DNA of 64,000 bases from Leptidea sinapis (GCF_905404315.1 NC_066304.1:5580001-5644000); one strand, 5' to 3'. Numbered from the stretch's first letter, positions 1 through 11,012 are shown. Made by a program: numbers and translations. Notes: generated by a model from the letters alone, not told the origin.

Positions 1-230
1 AACCGTTCGAGTGACGAATCGTTTATAATATCTAGTATGCTATGTTCAACTCTCAGGTTGTGGCTTCATCGACAGGATCTAGTTTACAGTTGATAACCTG
101 CTCAACCCCAATATTTGCATATTAGGAAATTGACTTGAGATGTCGCTCTTGCTAATCTAAACGTGAGAGGTTGCGGGTTCGAGTCCCGCATCGTTCATAA
201 AATTTTATTTGTATGATTGTTTAAGTTGTA
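1..230. mobile_element. tRNA-like-bearing repeat, rearranged copy
   Basis: The left edge reads as the complement of a tRNA-like 5' end (AACCGTTCGA). It is followed by a core shared with the copies at 2932-3360 and 22990-23340 (CAGGTTGTGGCTTCATC through GACTTGAGATGTCG). A tRNA-like 3' half in plus orientation follows (GTTGCGGGTTCGAGTCCCGC, then ATCGTTCA, near 167-200), then AAAATTTTATTTGT. The two tRNA-like halves point in opposite directions, so this copy is rearranged. The left part is cut by the window edge. Confidence 0.65.
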
Positions 231-740
231 TATGCATGTAGTAGGAACAGCAACTAATATGGTAACACTGGTAAATGCGGACAAACTCGCGGGTAACAGC
301 TTCATAAGTAGACCTGACCCTGTATATATCGATTAGCCATTAATTCTTCATTACTATCATAAAAATAACTTGTTACATTAAAAACCGGTTAAACAACGTG
401 ATCGCACAACAGAGTGCCATCCTCGTTTCCCCGAATAAAATATGGAAGCATAAAATTCAAGCGGCGTAATGATGCAAACGTTACGCAGGCAAAAAGCTCG
501 TAAAAATCAAAACGTACACAGAGCCGTGTTCAAAAGCTCGTTTAGCCTTGTGCCGCAATCAATACAACAGCGGTGTTACGTGGCACGAGCGTTGATTTTT
601 TCGTCGGCCAGTTGGTCTCGGGGGAAATCATATGTCGGCCAACGTGATCGCCGACAGGTTACGAAATTGTTATGCCGCATGCTAGAGCTGGACGTGATGC
701 CGGGATCCGAGATGCTCAAGTCATACGGGAACTGGCAGAT
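231..740. other. no recognised feature
   Basis: No known family is recognised. A 93-codon open frame (469-750, plus) is arginine-, lysine- and serine-rich, with no motif, signal peptide or membrane segment. I do not call it a gene. Confidence 0.4.
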
Positions 741-890
741 TACATGTTAGATACCTTTATAATACGCTTTTATTAGCTTCATACGTGTGTCAGTATGTAA
801 CGGAATCTTTGAACATGATTTTGACCCCCTTCAAGACGTCGGATTAACTCGAATTTTGGCATATTAAGGGCCAATGACAATTCAATATAA
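741..890 (+). repeat. interspersed repeat with CGCTTTTATTAGCTTCA head
   Basis: It shares block order with 34760-34985: CGCTTTTATTAGCTTCA, a T/G-rich stretch, a GATTTYGACCC block and a GACAAT block followed by AT-rich sequence. Related pieces occur at 30195-30275 and 53905-54010. The superfamily is unclear. Confidence 0.45.
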
Positions 891-1500
891 CAAAAAGAAA
901 ACTAAAAAATTAAAAGTAAATAAAAGAAAAACTAAAAAAATACGCTTTTATAGAAAATCCCACTAAGTATAGAAAATAAATCTTAAAAAAATTGAATTAA
1001 AAATAGTGTAAGAAAAAATGATTTTATTGTAAAAAAAAGCGTGGGGTGCTTTTCAAGATATTATCAAAATAACCCTTCTGTATATCTGTTCATAAAATAT
1101 TTATAACTATTGATACCATGTACTCCTCGCTTTTTTTTTACAATAAAATCATTTTTACTTACACTATTTTAAACCATGATTTTTTTAAATGTCTTATTTA
1201 AATATAATAATTTACAAAAATTAAAAAAAAAATTGTAAAAACCACAGAGGTTTAAACTCAATGCATTTTCTTAGTCAATGCCTTATGTTGCAAAATGTAC
1301 AAAATAAATATCATATAAACTTAACATTAAATTCTATATCTACATCCAATAACTAATATCTATAAATAAAAAAAAATTCAACAAAAAAAACAACCGACTT
1401 CAAAAACACTTTTCCAAAACAATAGATATAATATACACTAAAAAGTATAAAAATAATTGTGTATACAATCTAATTAATTAATCTATTTCTATTGGAAACC
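891..1500. repeat. AT-rich stretch containing a ~41-bp inverted repeat
   Basis: Very A/T-rich. The arms at about 1001-1041 and 1129-1170 are near-perfect inverted repeats (AAATAGTGTAAG... against ...CTTACACTATTT) around a ~90-bp loop. It could be a small foldback MITE. No target duplication is clear. No coding potential. Confidence 0.55.
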
Positions 1501-2045
1501 ATCTCCGAAGCAACCAAAAAAAAAAAACATGTGTCAAACATTTCCCAGCCATAGGTATATTGTTTTTTATAAGTATTCTTTAACTCGAAACAATAGCTTT
1601 ATATCGTTCTGTCATTGTTGTTTTGTTGTTGTCATTAGTGTGACGTGGACTATGTTTCTATATTAGATAATTTGTACATCTAGATAGAGCCTCTTTCTGC
1701 TAGACAAGCGATGAAAACAAGCCAGGTTTATTACTTTAGTGTGCGTGACAAGCTAAGTTTTACACACGCGATTTATGTTACCTTGCGTTACTATGCGTAC
1801 ATTACCCAAAATTTCGTCGTTTTCAGTCTATATAGATTCTGGCCGTCTAGAAACTTCGGAAGCATTTAATTCGCAAAAACTTTTTAGGAGACTGAATCTT
1901 AAATCGATATCATCTTGTTTTGTATTAAAAAAAAACTGAAGACTTGTTTACAAAAACTTCATAAGCACAAAATATTACGCATGTGTCTCACAGTAGTAGA
2001 CTGTGATTACGGAACTCGATTTTCCGTGGCTATTATATATTTATT
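1501..2045. other. no recognised feature
   Basis: AT-rich sequence without a convincing open frame or any repeat shared with the rest of the window. Confidence 0.4.
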
Positions 2046-2347
2046 TTTATTGACAATAAGGGACGAGACGAGCATGACGGTCAACTGATGGTAATTGATA
2101 AGCCTTGCTTCATTACAATGCAGTACCGCTCAGGATTCTTAATAATACCCAAAAATTCTGAGCGGCACTACAATTGCGCTCGCATGATAATCTTAAGTCT
2201 CATTTGCCTAGTAATTTCACTAGCTACGGCGCTCTTCAGTCCGAAACACAGTTATGCTTACACATTACTGCTTCACAGCAGAAATACGTGCCGTTGTGGT
2301 ACTCATAATCTAGCCGACATCCTGTGCAAAGCAGCCTCCCACTGGTA
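2046..2347 (-). mobile_element. Rep-R retroposon, copy 1
   Basis: About 300 bp, shared with eight other places in the window. On the minus strand it runs from a GTGGGAGGC-like end to CCCTTATT followed by an A-rich tail. It holds two hairpins: GTGCCGCTCAG paired with CTGAGCGGCAC, and CAGTAATG paired with CATTACTG. No protein is encoded. Full-length type. Confidence 0.7.
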
Positions 2348-2764
2348 GGTAATTTTCTACTAGCATCGACACTTTCATGCATGCCTCGACCAGGCCGAAT
2401 CAAGGAATTCCATTGGAACACTTTGGCTCGTTAAGTTTTTAGTTATTTTTTTCCTTTCCTTCCTATAACTGTGATTAACATCTGTACAATACACACATAT
2501 AGGGAAAAGGTTTGTATTTTGGTATGTATGCATTTTGATTTGTAATCAATGGACCTAAACACTACTTGTCAGATTTTAACATTCTTATACCAGTAAAATA
2601 GTTAATTATCACTGAGTAACATAACATGGACTGTAGACAAGAGATCGTTACTTATATTACAATATCGTAGAAATAAGTAAACATCATATGTATGACACAC
2701 TTTATTTTTAGTACATTTATGAAAATGTAATATATACGTTCACAAAAAACCTTCCGTCACAGCC
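2348..2764. other. no recognised feature
   Basis: AT-rich, no convincing open frame. Confidence 0.35.
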
Positions 2765-2931
2765 ACTGTTCAGGCATTATCTATAATGCGATTTTAAATG
2801 TTTTATTAAAAAATGGCTCTGTCGTAAATCCTACTACTCCACAGCTGAATATCTAAGTGATCGGACAGCCTAGGGCCAGATTGTGATTTTTTTATAGCAA
2901 TAGCAATGACAGTGCAATCTTGAATATTTTA

Positions 2932-3360
2932 CACAAATAAAATTTGAAAAACAAAATCTAAACAATTTGTTATGTTTTTAAAGTGATAACCCTCACTTCT
3001 AGGATTAATACACAAATAAAATTTGAAAAACAGAGAGAGAATTGGATTTACAAGAGCGACATCTCAAGTCAATTTCCTAATATGCAAATATTGGGGTTGA
3101 GCAGGTTATCAACTGTAATAAAAGTAGATCCTGTAGATGAAGCCACAACCTGAGAGGTGAACAAAAAGCAAAACAGAATTTTATAACGAGGCGGTAATCG
3201 AACGGTTAGCTCAGTGGTTAAGAGCACCGGCACGGAACGCCGAAGGTCGTGGGTTCGAGTCCCGCATCGTTCATAAAAATTTTAATTTTGTTTTTCAAAT
3301 TTTATTTGTGTATTAATCCTAGAAGTGAGGGTTATCACTTTAAAAACATAACAAATTGTT
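2932..3360 (+). mobile_element. tRNA-like-bearing element with terminal inverted repeats and 12-bp TSD
   Basis: Inserted in a LINE-A copy. The 12-bp direct duplication TTGAATATTTTA lies at 2920-2931 and 3361-3372. Inverted arms of about 70 bp lie at 2961-3031 and 3290-3360 (outer motif AACAATTTGTTATG on the left, its complement on the right). The left arm is preceded by an extra ~29 bp that partly repeats the arm's inner end. The interior holds a core (GACATCTCAAGTC ... CCACAACCTGAG) and a tRNA-like sequence at 3200-3273. No protein is encoded, so any mobility would need help in trans. Other copies: 1-230 and 22990-23340. It may be an inverted-arm SINE derivative or a tRNA-like passenger in a foldback transposon. 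Confidence 0.75.
3200..3273 (+). pseudogene. tRNA-like cloverleaf (not a functional tRNA)
   Basis: 74 nt fold as a cloverleaf. Acceptor GAACGGT/ATCGTTC (one G-T pair), D stem GCTC/GAGC, anticodon stem CCGGC/GCCGA (one mismatch), T stem GTGGG/CCCGC with loop TTCGAGT. A-box and B-box promoter sequences are present. The anticodon position reads GGA (serine), but the long variable arm of tRNA-Ser is missing and position 33 is C instead of the near-invariant U. It is therefore read as a tRNA-derived pol III promoter module. Confidence 0.75.
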
Positions 3361-3545
3361 TTGAATATTTTATTAAAAATAGTGCATTAAAAATGAATGC
3401 TAGGAGATTTTCTCGCTCCGCTTCTTCTCTCACAGAGCGCCATTTGTTTTCGAAGCGGTAGTAGTATCTAGTATATTAGAAATGACATGAAAAATAAGTG
3501 TAAAGAAATCAATTTTGAAAAAATAACTGCCTTTTCTGCCTTTTA

Positions 3546-4069
3546 AACTTTGCTGTTAAAAAGACCAAGGCTCTACTTTATCCAATTCTTATACTCTTAA
3601 ATCAGCCCGTAAGCAGTCGAAAGAGTTCTTACACTCTGAGTCTCAATAATAACAAATCTAATATTTATTAAACTTTATTATATCATCCCAGTTAAAAAGG
3701 AATTAACACCTGACATTTTCCGCACAACTCGCTCAAATTCTATCAAAATGTATATACAGAGAACAAAGGAAGTTGAACTAGTTAATAATAGCACAGCATC
3801 GAGACGGTGCTGAAGTAATTGTAAGTAATGAGTGTCGTGAGACGGTTTCCCGTGCTTCGTCCGCGCCTGGTCGATGAACCCCGAGAACTTCTCGGAAGGG
3901 AAAGAAGGTCCCCTGCCGAAATACCCGGGACGCATAATTAATGTACCCCGAGCGAAGAATATTTGTTACTTTTGGCGGTTTTTGGCTGTTACCTACTTTG
4001 TTTAACTTTATTGCGATGTGCGTGTTCATTTAAAGCCTTAAATTTCTGTAATTTTGTATTTATTTTATG
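3546..4069. other. unassigned, with a GC-richer patch
   Basis: 3790-3960 is clearly GC-richer than its surroundings and is open on the minus strand in two frames (83 and 85 codons). No domain is recognised. It could be an old exon or a piece of an unknown repeat. Confidence 0.3.
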
Positions 4070-4290
4070 GTGTTGTATTAAAAGGCATAAGAGACATTTA
4101 TTTTCTCAAAATTGATTCGTTTAGAAATCTTTTTGATGTCATTTCTAATATACTAGATACTACTACCGCTTCGGAAACAAATGGCGCTTCTGAGAGCGAA
4201 GAAGCGGCGCAAGAAACTCATCCAGCGTTCTTTTATTTGCACTGTTTTTAATAAAAATATACAATATTGTACTGTCATTGCTATTGAGAC
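4070..4290 (-). mobile_element. LINE-A 3' UTR fragment
   Basis: Matches the 3' end of the LINE at 54375 in the same orientation: AAAGGCATAAG..., CTCAAAATTGATTC, CGCTTCGGAAACAAATGGCG, then GGCGCAAGAAACTC and a T-rich block. 5'-truncated. Confidence 0.75.
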
Positions 4291-5507
4291 TGACTTCGTA
4301 TTTGCTTAGTTCAGCTTATTTTTATAGAAGTAATCACAAACAGCCAATGTGTCGGGGAATTCCCAGGACATTACGAGACCATTTTCAGCCTTTAAAGGAG
4401 TCATTAACTCATTACGCACTTATTTACCTGACTGCGTGTACGTTTATTCGATTTTAGCTTTCCAGAGACCAAACCTATTGGCTGATTTAGATGTCACCTG
4501 TTTTTATTTTGCACGGCGTGTTTGACACGATAGTCGGTTTTTTTTTCATGATACTTCTATAATATTTTGTAGGTTTGTATGTAAGTTTGAAGAGGTAATT
4601 TAAGGGTTTTTCTGGCTTTGGTCTTATGAAGTTATATTTTTTTAGTACGAAGAATTTTTTTTGCGATACGTTTCTAACACTGTTGTGGTACTACTGGCGA
4701 TACTTTGGCCCATTTGCCCCACCCCGAGCTATGTATGTACATTATGCAGAGATATTTGTAATACGAGCTTATGCTTTGTATTTTTATCTGTTTCGACTTC
4801 AAAATTTACGTGTGTGTTAGTCTGGTTAGATTCTTTGTTATGGTCTTTTCTACCGCAACATACATTGATAGTCAGAAATTTACGCTAAAAGGTTTACCGA
4901 TATCATATTGTTATATAATCATTATAATGATTATACAAGTACTTACTTTATTATTATACGTATTACCATACTAATTTACATCAGGGCAGTTCGTGACTTA
5001 TAGAAGGACATGCACACACATACACACACAAGCTCTACCGATTTATATAATAGTATGCATCCTAAATTGATGTAGATTTTTACATTTTTTGGGCTTTGAA
5101 AAGATAAATGAAGTATCAAAGTTTAACAAAGATTATTATCGATATAATTTTCAGTCGCTGCTGCTATAGATATCTTTTAAACTGCTTCTGTATAATGAGC
5201 GTCTGTATACTTAAAAGATTTATCGTCAGCGACTTAAAGTATTACGTATCTATAAGCCTGTTTTTTTATATTATTAATGCGCGCGATGTTGATAAAACAC
5301 AGTAATAATGATCTCTATAAAATGTTTAGTAGGTATATCAACTAATATATTATATAAAATATGTATGGAAATTGGCACGAATATGTGTTTTCCTTACCAG
5401 CCAAACTCCATAATTCATTCTTTTCATCATCATTATTATTTTGCCGTAAAATTACGAACCACCAAAAGAGTTGTGCGATTCCAAACCATTTTTGTTAAGT
5501 AATCTGT
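4291..5507. other. AT-rich unassigned DNA
   Basis: Several short overlapping open frames rich in Tyr, Phe, Ile and Cys, as expected by chance in AT-rich DNA. A short CA-type microsatellite lies near 5008-5030. Nothing else is recognised. Confidence 0.4.
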
Positions 5508-5770
5508 TTTTTTTTTATGATAATAAGGGACGAGACGAGCAGGACGTTCAGCTGATGGTAATTAATACGCCTTGCCTATTACAATGCAGTGCCGCTCAGG
5601 ATTCTCAAAAACCCCAAAAATTCTGAGCGGCACTACAATTGCGCTCGTCACCTTGAGACATAAGATGTTAAGCCTTATTTGCCCAGTAATTTCACTAGCT
5701 ACGGCGCCCTTCAGACCGAAACACAGTAATGCTTACACATTACTGCTTCACGGCAGAAATAGGCGCCGTT
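5508..5770 (-). mobile_element. Rep-R retroposon, copy 2
   Basis: Same order of blocks as copy 1. The A-tail side (here T-rich, left) is intact. The other end stops at GGCGCCGTTG, so the copy is 5'-truncated. Confidence 0.7.
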
Positions 5771-6170
5771 GCATAAAATCGGATTACTTTAAGATTCTTA
5801 TTTTTGACTCATATTTTTTTAGTATTAACCCAACTAGCTTTGTACCATTTTGGAATTCTGATTAAAGGCGCCAACTCTTGATGGCAATTGCCAAGACACT
5901 CTAGTATATATTTTTTTTTCAGAGGCTCTGTCATAGTTGAGATATTTAAAAAATGTTTAATTTGTTGTTTGGTAATAAGTGCTACTTCTAGGAAAATTTG
6001 TGGCAATTGTGTTATTATTTTTTATTGTGATCAAAGATACATTTAGGGTCATGGTGACATGTTTCAAATGGACAAAAATAACCAACATTAACCGCAATCA
6101 GCAAAAAATGGTTAAAAAATTGAGGAAATTTAATGCCCATAATTTCTAAAGAACATGGGATGGATACTTT
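5771..6170. other. no recognised feature
   Basis: AT-rich, no convincing open frame or shared repeat. Confidence 0.35.
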
Positions 6171-6427
6171 TTATGATTTTTTCTGATAAAGTTAACCATC
6201 TGTCCTATCGACCCGTTTCGGCTTCACGTTAAATTTTGGGACATCTTTTTAAAGAGATTTCCACACCACGATATCTCTGGAACCATTAGGTGTAGAGACT
6301 TGAAATTTGGTAGGAATATTCCTATCGTCGAGTGGAGGTCAGCTTACGAGGAAGTTAAGGAATTTACAACATTTATTAGTTTTTATTTATTTTGAACAAA
6401 ACAACGTCTGTCGGTCGGGTCAGCTAG
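6171..6427 (+). mobile_element. Helitron-like short element, GGGTCAGCTAG end
   Basis: Ends ACGTCTGTCGGTCGGGTCAG-CTAG followed by T, an end shared with 12779, 46935, 51457 and (inverted) 30707. CTAG before T fits a Helitron CTRR 3' end. The 5' boundary is unclear. It could instead be a LINE tail. Confidence 0.4.
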
Positions 6428-6429
6428 TT

Positions 6430-6929
6430 TTTCATATATATTGTTTTAGTAACCAGGCTTAAAAACTGAATGTAAATTACATATCCATATACACGCTGGC
6501 GATTATAAAAAAAATGTATGAAAATTCTGTTTTTATTTGTCGTTTATTATCATTGCTCATCAAACTCCCAGTCGTTATCAGCCGTGGTATCCTGACACGA
6601 TGTGGAAGTATGTAGATGGTATTCTCAAATTGAGTCATGTTGCTATTTACTTCTTTGAATACCATTTCATGCATACCTTCTCCAGTTGACCAATGCAGGA
6701 AAGCTTTTCGCCTGACTATCGCTACAATTTATAAAGAATCCAAAACGAAGGTTATGTATACAATTACACTTCAGAAACTCGTTTGTTTTGTAATCAAAGT
6801 CAATGGCGAGGACATTGCTAATACAAATTAATGGCTTACTTTATGTGGCTATCGGTATTAGAAGCTACTCGATACGTGAGGAGGAGGACTTAAAAAGAAT
6901 CACCTGTATTTCGAGTCCGCTTGTCTAAA
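6430..6929. other. no recognised feature
   Basis: Short AT-rich frames only (6477-6674 minus, 6637-6831 plus). No motif. Confidence 0.35.
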
Positions 6930-7345
6930 ATCATCATTATCATCATCATTTCAGCCGGAAGACGTCCACTGCTGGACAAAGGCCTCCTCCAAATATCGTC
7001 ATGACGATCAGTCCTGCGCTGGCGTCGTCCAACCTACTCCGGCCATCTTGACCAGATCGTCAGTCTATCTTTTAGGGGTCCTATCAACACTACGCCCTCC
7101 GGTACGTGGTTGCCATTCGAGGACCTTACTGATCCAACGGCCATCTGTCCGTCGAGCTATGTGCCCTGCCCACTGCCACATCAGTTTCGCAATCATTTGG
7201 GCTATTTCGGTGATTTTAGTTCTCTTACAGATCTCCTCATTTCTGATTCGATCTCGTAGGGAAACTCCGAGCATAGCCCTCTTCATTGCACGCTGAGCAA
7301 CAATGAGCTTCCTCATAAGGCCCATAGGCACTGGCAACACACATT
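6930..7345 (-). mobile_element. RTE-type LINE 3' end, C-terminal reverse transcriptase remnant
   Basis: The minus strand encodes a 91-residue piece (7340-7065) containing VAQRAMKRAMLGVSLRDRI, then WQWAGHIARRTDGRW and a GGRSVDRTP segment. This is the well-known C-terminal signature of RTE-like LINEs (GHIARR.D.RW...V..W.PR...R...RP). The 3' end carries the CTTTGTCCAGCAGTGGACGT block and an ATG/ATC microsatellite tail (6930-6952), typical of RTE tails. It is strongly 5'-truncated. Related fragments: 41330-41815, 50180-50350, 61950-62215. Confidence 0.8.
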
Positions 7346-7929
7346 GGTTAAAAACTTAGAGTGAGAACGTTTAACGTGAGATAAATGGAAAATGCTTGTC
7401 TAAAAACAAGAAAATAATTAGTTATGTGATCTTTTTCTGAAATGATCTGGAAAAGGGAACTTTTAAACACTGTCATGAATATACAATGTGGAACTTTTAC
7501 TAATACTTTTTAGTGGACCACAATGTAGCACGATTTATTAATGCATCATGTTCAGCTGCCTTTATAGAGATAAGTTAACCGTATGAAAATGCGTCCGCCA
7601 TATGGCAGACGAGACGCGCCCTAGTACGAGAAATAATAATAATAGACAATGAAATGGAAAAGTCCAGACAGTGCCCCTCTAATAACAAAAACAAGAACAA
7701 AGTTACATTTCTTTTGAAACAACATTTAGCCCCGCGAGTTTCGAAATAAGTTTCGTGATTATGGAATTAAAATATTTACAAATGAGAATCACAAGAGCTT
7801 ACCTTTTATATTGGGAGACGAGCATTCACATAAGTCAATATAAGAGTATAAGTGTATTTTACAAATGACACCCATCTTTCGATCTGAATACACTGCGAAG
7901 TAAGTTCGTTTTTAATTTTGATACTGTAT
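7346..7929. other. no recognised feature
   Basis: No convincing open frame or shared repeat. Confidence 0.35.
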
Positions 7930-8817
7930 ATGAACGCCACATATTCAGATGGTGAGGATATATATGAAGCCATAGTTTACAAAAATATGTTTCATGATGT
8001 GCATATTTCATTCACCTCCCTTCGATAAACTAGGGGATTTATAGAATTTTGGGGGATTTATAGAATTTTGAAATCTACTTATTCTGCCCATTAACGCCAC
8101 ACAACCAGATGGCGATGATATATCTAGCATTAATTTGCACACATAGTATTTGATGGTGTCAATATTACCACTTATTACCTTCCTCCCAAATAGAGTTTAC
8201 AGAATATTGGAGTGTCGATGTGCAATATAAACTTTTCTTGTACTTAAACGCCACATATCCTGATGGTATGGTATGGTATGGATGATATATCTAGCAATAA
8301 TTTGCACACAGAGTATTTGCTGGTGTCAATATTTCCATTAATTACCTCCCACCCACAAAGAGCTTATATTATTTTGGAGTGTCGATGTGTAATATCAACT
8401 TATCTTCTACTTGAACGCCACATATCCAGATGGTGATGATATATCTCGCAATAATGTGCACACAGTATTTGATGGTGTCAATAATTCCATTAATTACCTC
8501 CCTCCCACAAAGAGCTTATAGAATATTGGAGTGTCGATGTGTAATATCAACTTATCCAGATATATACCTAGCATTAATCTGCAAAAATATATTTGATAGT
8601 GTCAATATTTTCATTTATCTCCGTCGAAGAGCTCACGGAACAATGGAGTATTTATCGCTATGTAATATCAACTTATCCTGTACATGAAGGCCACATATCC
8701 AGATGGTGAAGATATATACGTGGAATTAATTTGCAAAAATATATTTGATATTGTTAATATTTCCAATTAATATCCCTCAAAGAGCCCTCGGAATGATGAA
8801 GTATTTACTGAAATATA
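7930..8817. repeat. satellite-like tandem array, ~155-167 bp period
   Basis: About six diverged units. Each carries ACGCCACATATCCAGATGG, GATATATCTAGC, ATTTGATGGTGTCAATAT, a CCTCCCTCC block and GAGTGTCGATGTGTAATAT. CGCCACA starts lie near 7935, 8094, 8249, 8416 and 8690, with one unit shortened near 8560. The unit at 8249 has a TGGTA pentamer expansion. The array is interrupted by LINE-B and resumes at about 9622. Confidence 0.8.
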
Positions 8818-9621
8818 ATTCAAATTCAAATTCAAATATTTTTATTCAAAATAGGATGTGAAATTACTTATTGAAAGTCAAAAAAAAACAACCACCCATT
8901 CCAAGATGAATGCCTCAGGCCTGAGAAGAATGGGCGCAACAAACTCAGCGGGCTTTTGTTTTTCATCAAAAATATGTTTTAAAATTAAAGTAACATTTAC
9001 AAAGAAACAAAGTAACATTGTACAATTAAACTTATTATTTAATAGCCTGAGGGCGGTCGCTCCATTCCCAATCTGTGGTATCATTAAGAAAGTCATTTAT
9101 GTTATAGTAACCTTTACCACACAAACGTTTTTTAACAATTCTTTTGAATAACGTAATACTTTTGTTTTGAACATTTTCTGGGATCTTGTTGTAAAAGCAT
9201 ATACATCGCCCCACAAAAGACTTACTAACTCGACTTAGCCGAGTAGTAGGCATCATCAGTTTATGTCTGTTCCTGGTGTTAACATTATGGTTATGACAGT
9301 TTCTGGCAAATTCACTTATGTGCCTATGAACATACATTACATTATCAAGAATATATTGAGAAGCAACAGTCAAGATGTTAATTTCTTTGAATTTTGCTCT
9401 CAATGATTCTCTAGGACCTAGGTTATAAATAGCGCGAATAGCCCTCTTCTGCAGCACAAATATTGTATTAATATCAGCAGCGTTGCCCCATAGCAATATA
9501 CCATAGGACATAATACTATGGAAATAACTAAAGTATACTAGTCGCGCCGTATCCATGTCAGTTAATTGTCTAATCTTTTTAACCGCGTATGCTGCAGAAC
9601 TAAGTCTGTTCGCCAATCCTT
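8818..9621 (-). mobile_element. LINE-B 3' end with C-terminal reverse transcriptase piece
   Basis: 9616-9035 (minus) encodes 193 residues of the post-catalytic region of a Jockey/CR1-type reverse transcriptase. Visible segments are AAYAVKKIRQLTD, ARLVYFSYFHSIMSYGILLW, LQKRAIRAIYNL, NTRNRHKLMMPTTRLS and CGKGYYNINDFLNDTTDW. The 3' UTR has GAGAAGAATGGGCGCAACAA and ends in TTTGAATTTGAATT-type repeats (8818-8845 as read on plus). The YADD part and endonuclease are missing by 5' truncation. It sits inside the tandem array. Confidence 0.85.
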
Positions 9622-9655
9622 CAATATATCAACTTATTCTGAAAATTCTTCGTTA
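9622..9655. repeat. right end of the interrupted tandem array
   Basis: TCAATATATCAACTTATTCTG resumes the array motif (TAATATCAACTTATCCTG) after the LINE-B insertion. Confidence 0.5.
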
Positions 9656-9699
9656 CAGATATGACATGTGTCTTTTAAGTTTTAATTTTATGAATAAAA

Positions 9700-9806
9700 G
9701 ATAATGGAAAAGCTAAGCGAATACATTGTTACTGTAACCGATTTTGATTGACAACTCATAAACAGTTAGCCACGCTTGGCATTAGCTCCTTAGAATTTTA
9801 AATATT
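9700..9806 (+). repeat. ~100-bp interspersed repeat
   Basis: Matches 62735-62832: ACTGTAACCGATTTTGATT, AACAGT.AGCCAC.CTTGG and TTAGCTCCTTAG in the same order. The family is not recognised. Confidence 0.6.
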
Positions 9807-10564
9807 ACTGTGATACTCTGTAGTGACCTTTCTGGACCATAATGAAGAAATAACTTGATTGTTTTGTCTTTTACAATAAATTTTTATAACAAATCTAAAC
9901 TGCAGTTGAAGTATGTAGTAATAGAGGGTGCGTGATTTCGACTCCTGCTTGACTGGTTTATAATTGCGTCCGCGTGCCATACTGTTATATAAGTGTGGCA
10001 GGAAGCGAGGTCATTGCGTGTGTGCTATGCCAGGATCGATGGCGGCCGATGTACCCTCGCTGCAAAACACAGTACTTATGTAATAAATAAGTTCGATTTT
10101 TGTAGAAAACTCTCAAAACGTGAGATTGATAGATTTATTGGTTGATTGATTGAACGACTCCCGTTTCCCCTTAAGCCCCTCGAGCTCGTCCTGCAGTTGC
10201 GTCGGTACGGTTTGTAGTTTCATTACCGTTGGGTACATGTCGTGATGTTTTCGTGATATCACTGATTTGTTTTTGAAGTTTTCATTGATTAACCTCTTCA
10301 GACCTGAGTGTTATAGAAGCAAGTTCAAAGTTATTTTAAGCTAAAATATTATTATTTAAAATATTAGTTTTATCAAATAAAATATTTTTTTAAATGAAAT
10401 AATTATTTTATTTTTATTTTATTTGAAAACATAGGTACACATTTGTGTACCTCAGGTTCGAAGATGCACTTTAGGCACTAAGCATATTAATAGCTCTGTA
10501 GTTTCTGCTGTTCTATGTCGTTATAATAGTGCTGCCAGAAAAATACATATTTTTTTACTTAACC
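9807..10564. other. no recognised gene
   Basis: Contains a short palindrome, AGGTACACATTTGTGTACCT, at 10433-10452. No convincing open frame. Confidence 0.35.
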
Positions 10565-11012
10565 CAGATTTTAAATACTGAAGTTCATTTTGATAACACT
10601 ATAAATGAGGGATTGCTTGTAACTAATTCTAGTAGGCTTCATAAGATTATGAAAAGCTTTAAGGGTAAACTTTAATAATAAAAAGTACAAGCAACTGCCA
10701 ATAATGCCTGATTATCTGTAAATAAATTTAAATGTTTCATTATAAAATGGCTCTGTCGTAAATCCTACTACTCCACAGCTGAGTGTCTAAGTGACCGGAC
10801 GGCCTGGGACTATATTATGAATATTTTATAAATGACAGTACAATATTGTATATTTTATTAAAAAGAAAAAAAAAATCCTTGGAGATTTTCTTGCGCCGCT
10901 TCTTCTCTCTCAGAGCGCTATTTGTTTCCGAAGCGGTGGTGGTGTTAGAAATTACATCAAAAAGAATTCTAAAGGAATCAATTTTGAGAAAATATATGCC
11001 TTTTTATGCCTT
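10565..11012 (+). mobile_element. LINE-A 3' end
   Basis: Begins in the last part of the ORF (equivalent to NTRNKGLLVTNSSRLHKI in the long copy, now frame-broken). It continues through GGCTCTGTCGTAAATCCTAC, GCGCCGCTTCTTCTCTCTC and CCGAAGCGGTGG to TGCCTTTTATGCCTTTT. 5'-truncated. Confidence 0.8.

Larger units (their letters stand above)
2765..3545 (+). mobile_element. LINE-A 3' end, split by a later insertion
   Basis: 2765-2931 and 3361-3545 together match the 3' end of the long LINE at 54375-57660: the last coding stretch, the GTCGTAAATCCTACTACTCC block, then the GCCGCTTCTTCTCTC module and a TGCCTTTT end. The two parts are separated by a 429-bp tRNA-like-bearing element. TTGAATATTTTA is present on both sides of it. 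Confidence 0.8.

Noticed and set aside
469..750. 93-codon open frame as a gene
   Set aside because: No motif, no plausible splice or start context beyond chance, next to repeats.
3200..3273. Functional tRNA-Ser (GGA)
   Set aside because: Serine tRNAs need a long variable arm and U at position 33. This has a short variable region, C33, and sits inside a repeated mobile element.
3790..3960. Conserved host exon
   Set aside because: Open on minus in two frames but no splice sites or family recognised; left as unassigned.
7048..7296. 82-codon plus frame
   Set aside because: Antisense to the RTE C-terminal reading, which matches a known LINE pattern.
7930..8817. CRISPR array
   Set aside because: Units are ~160 bp and diverged along their whole length with no short repeat/spacer layout; eukaryotic context.
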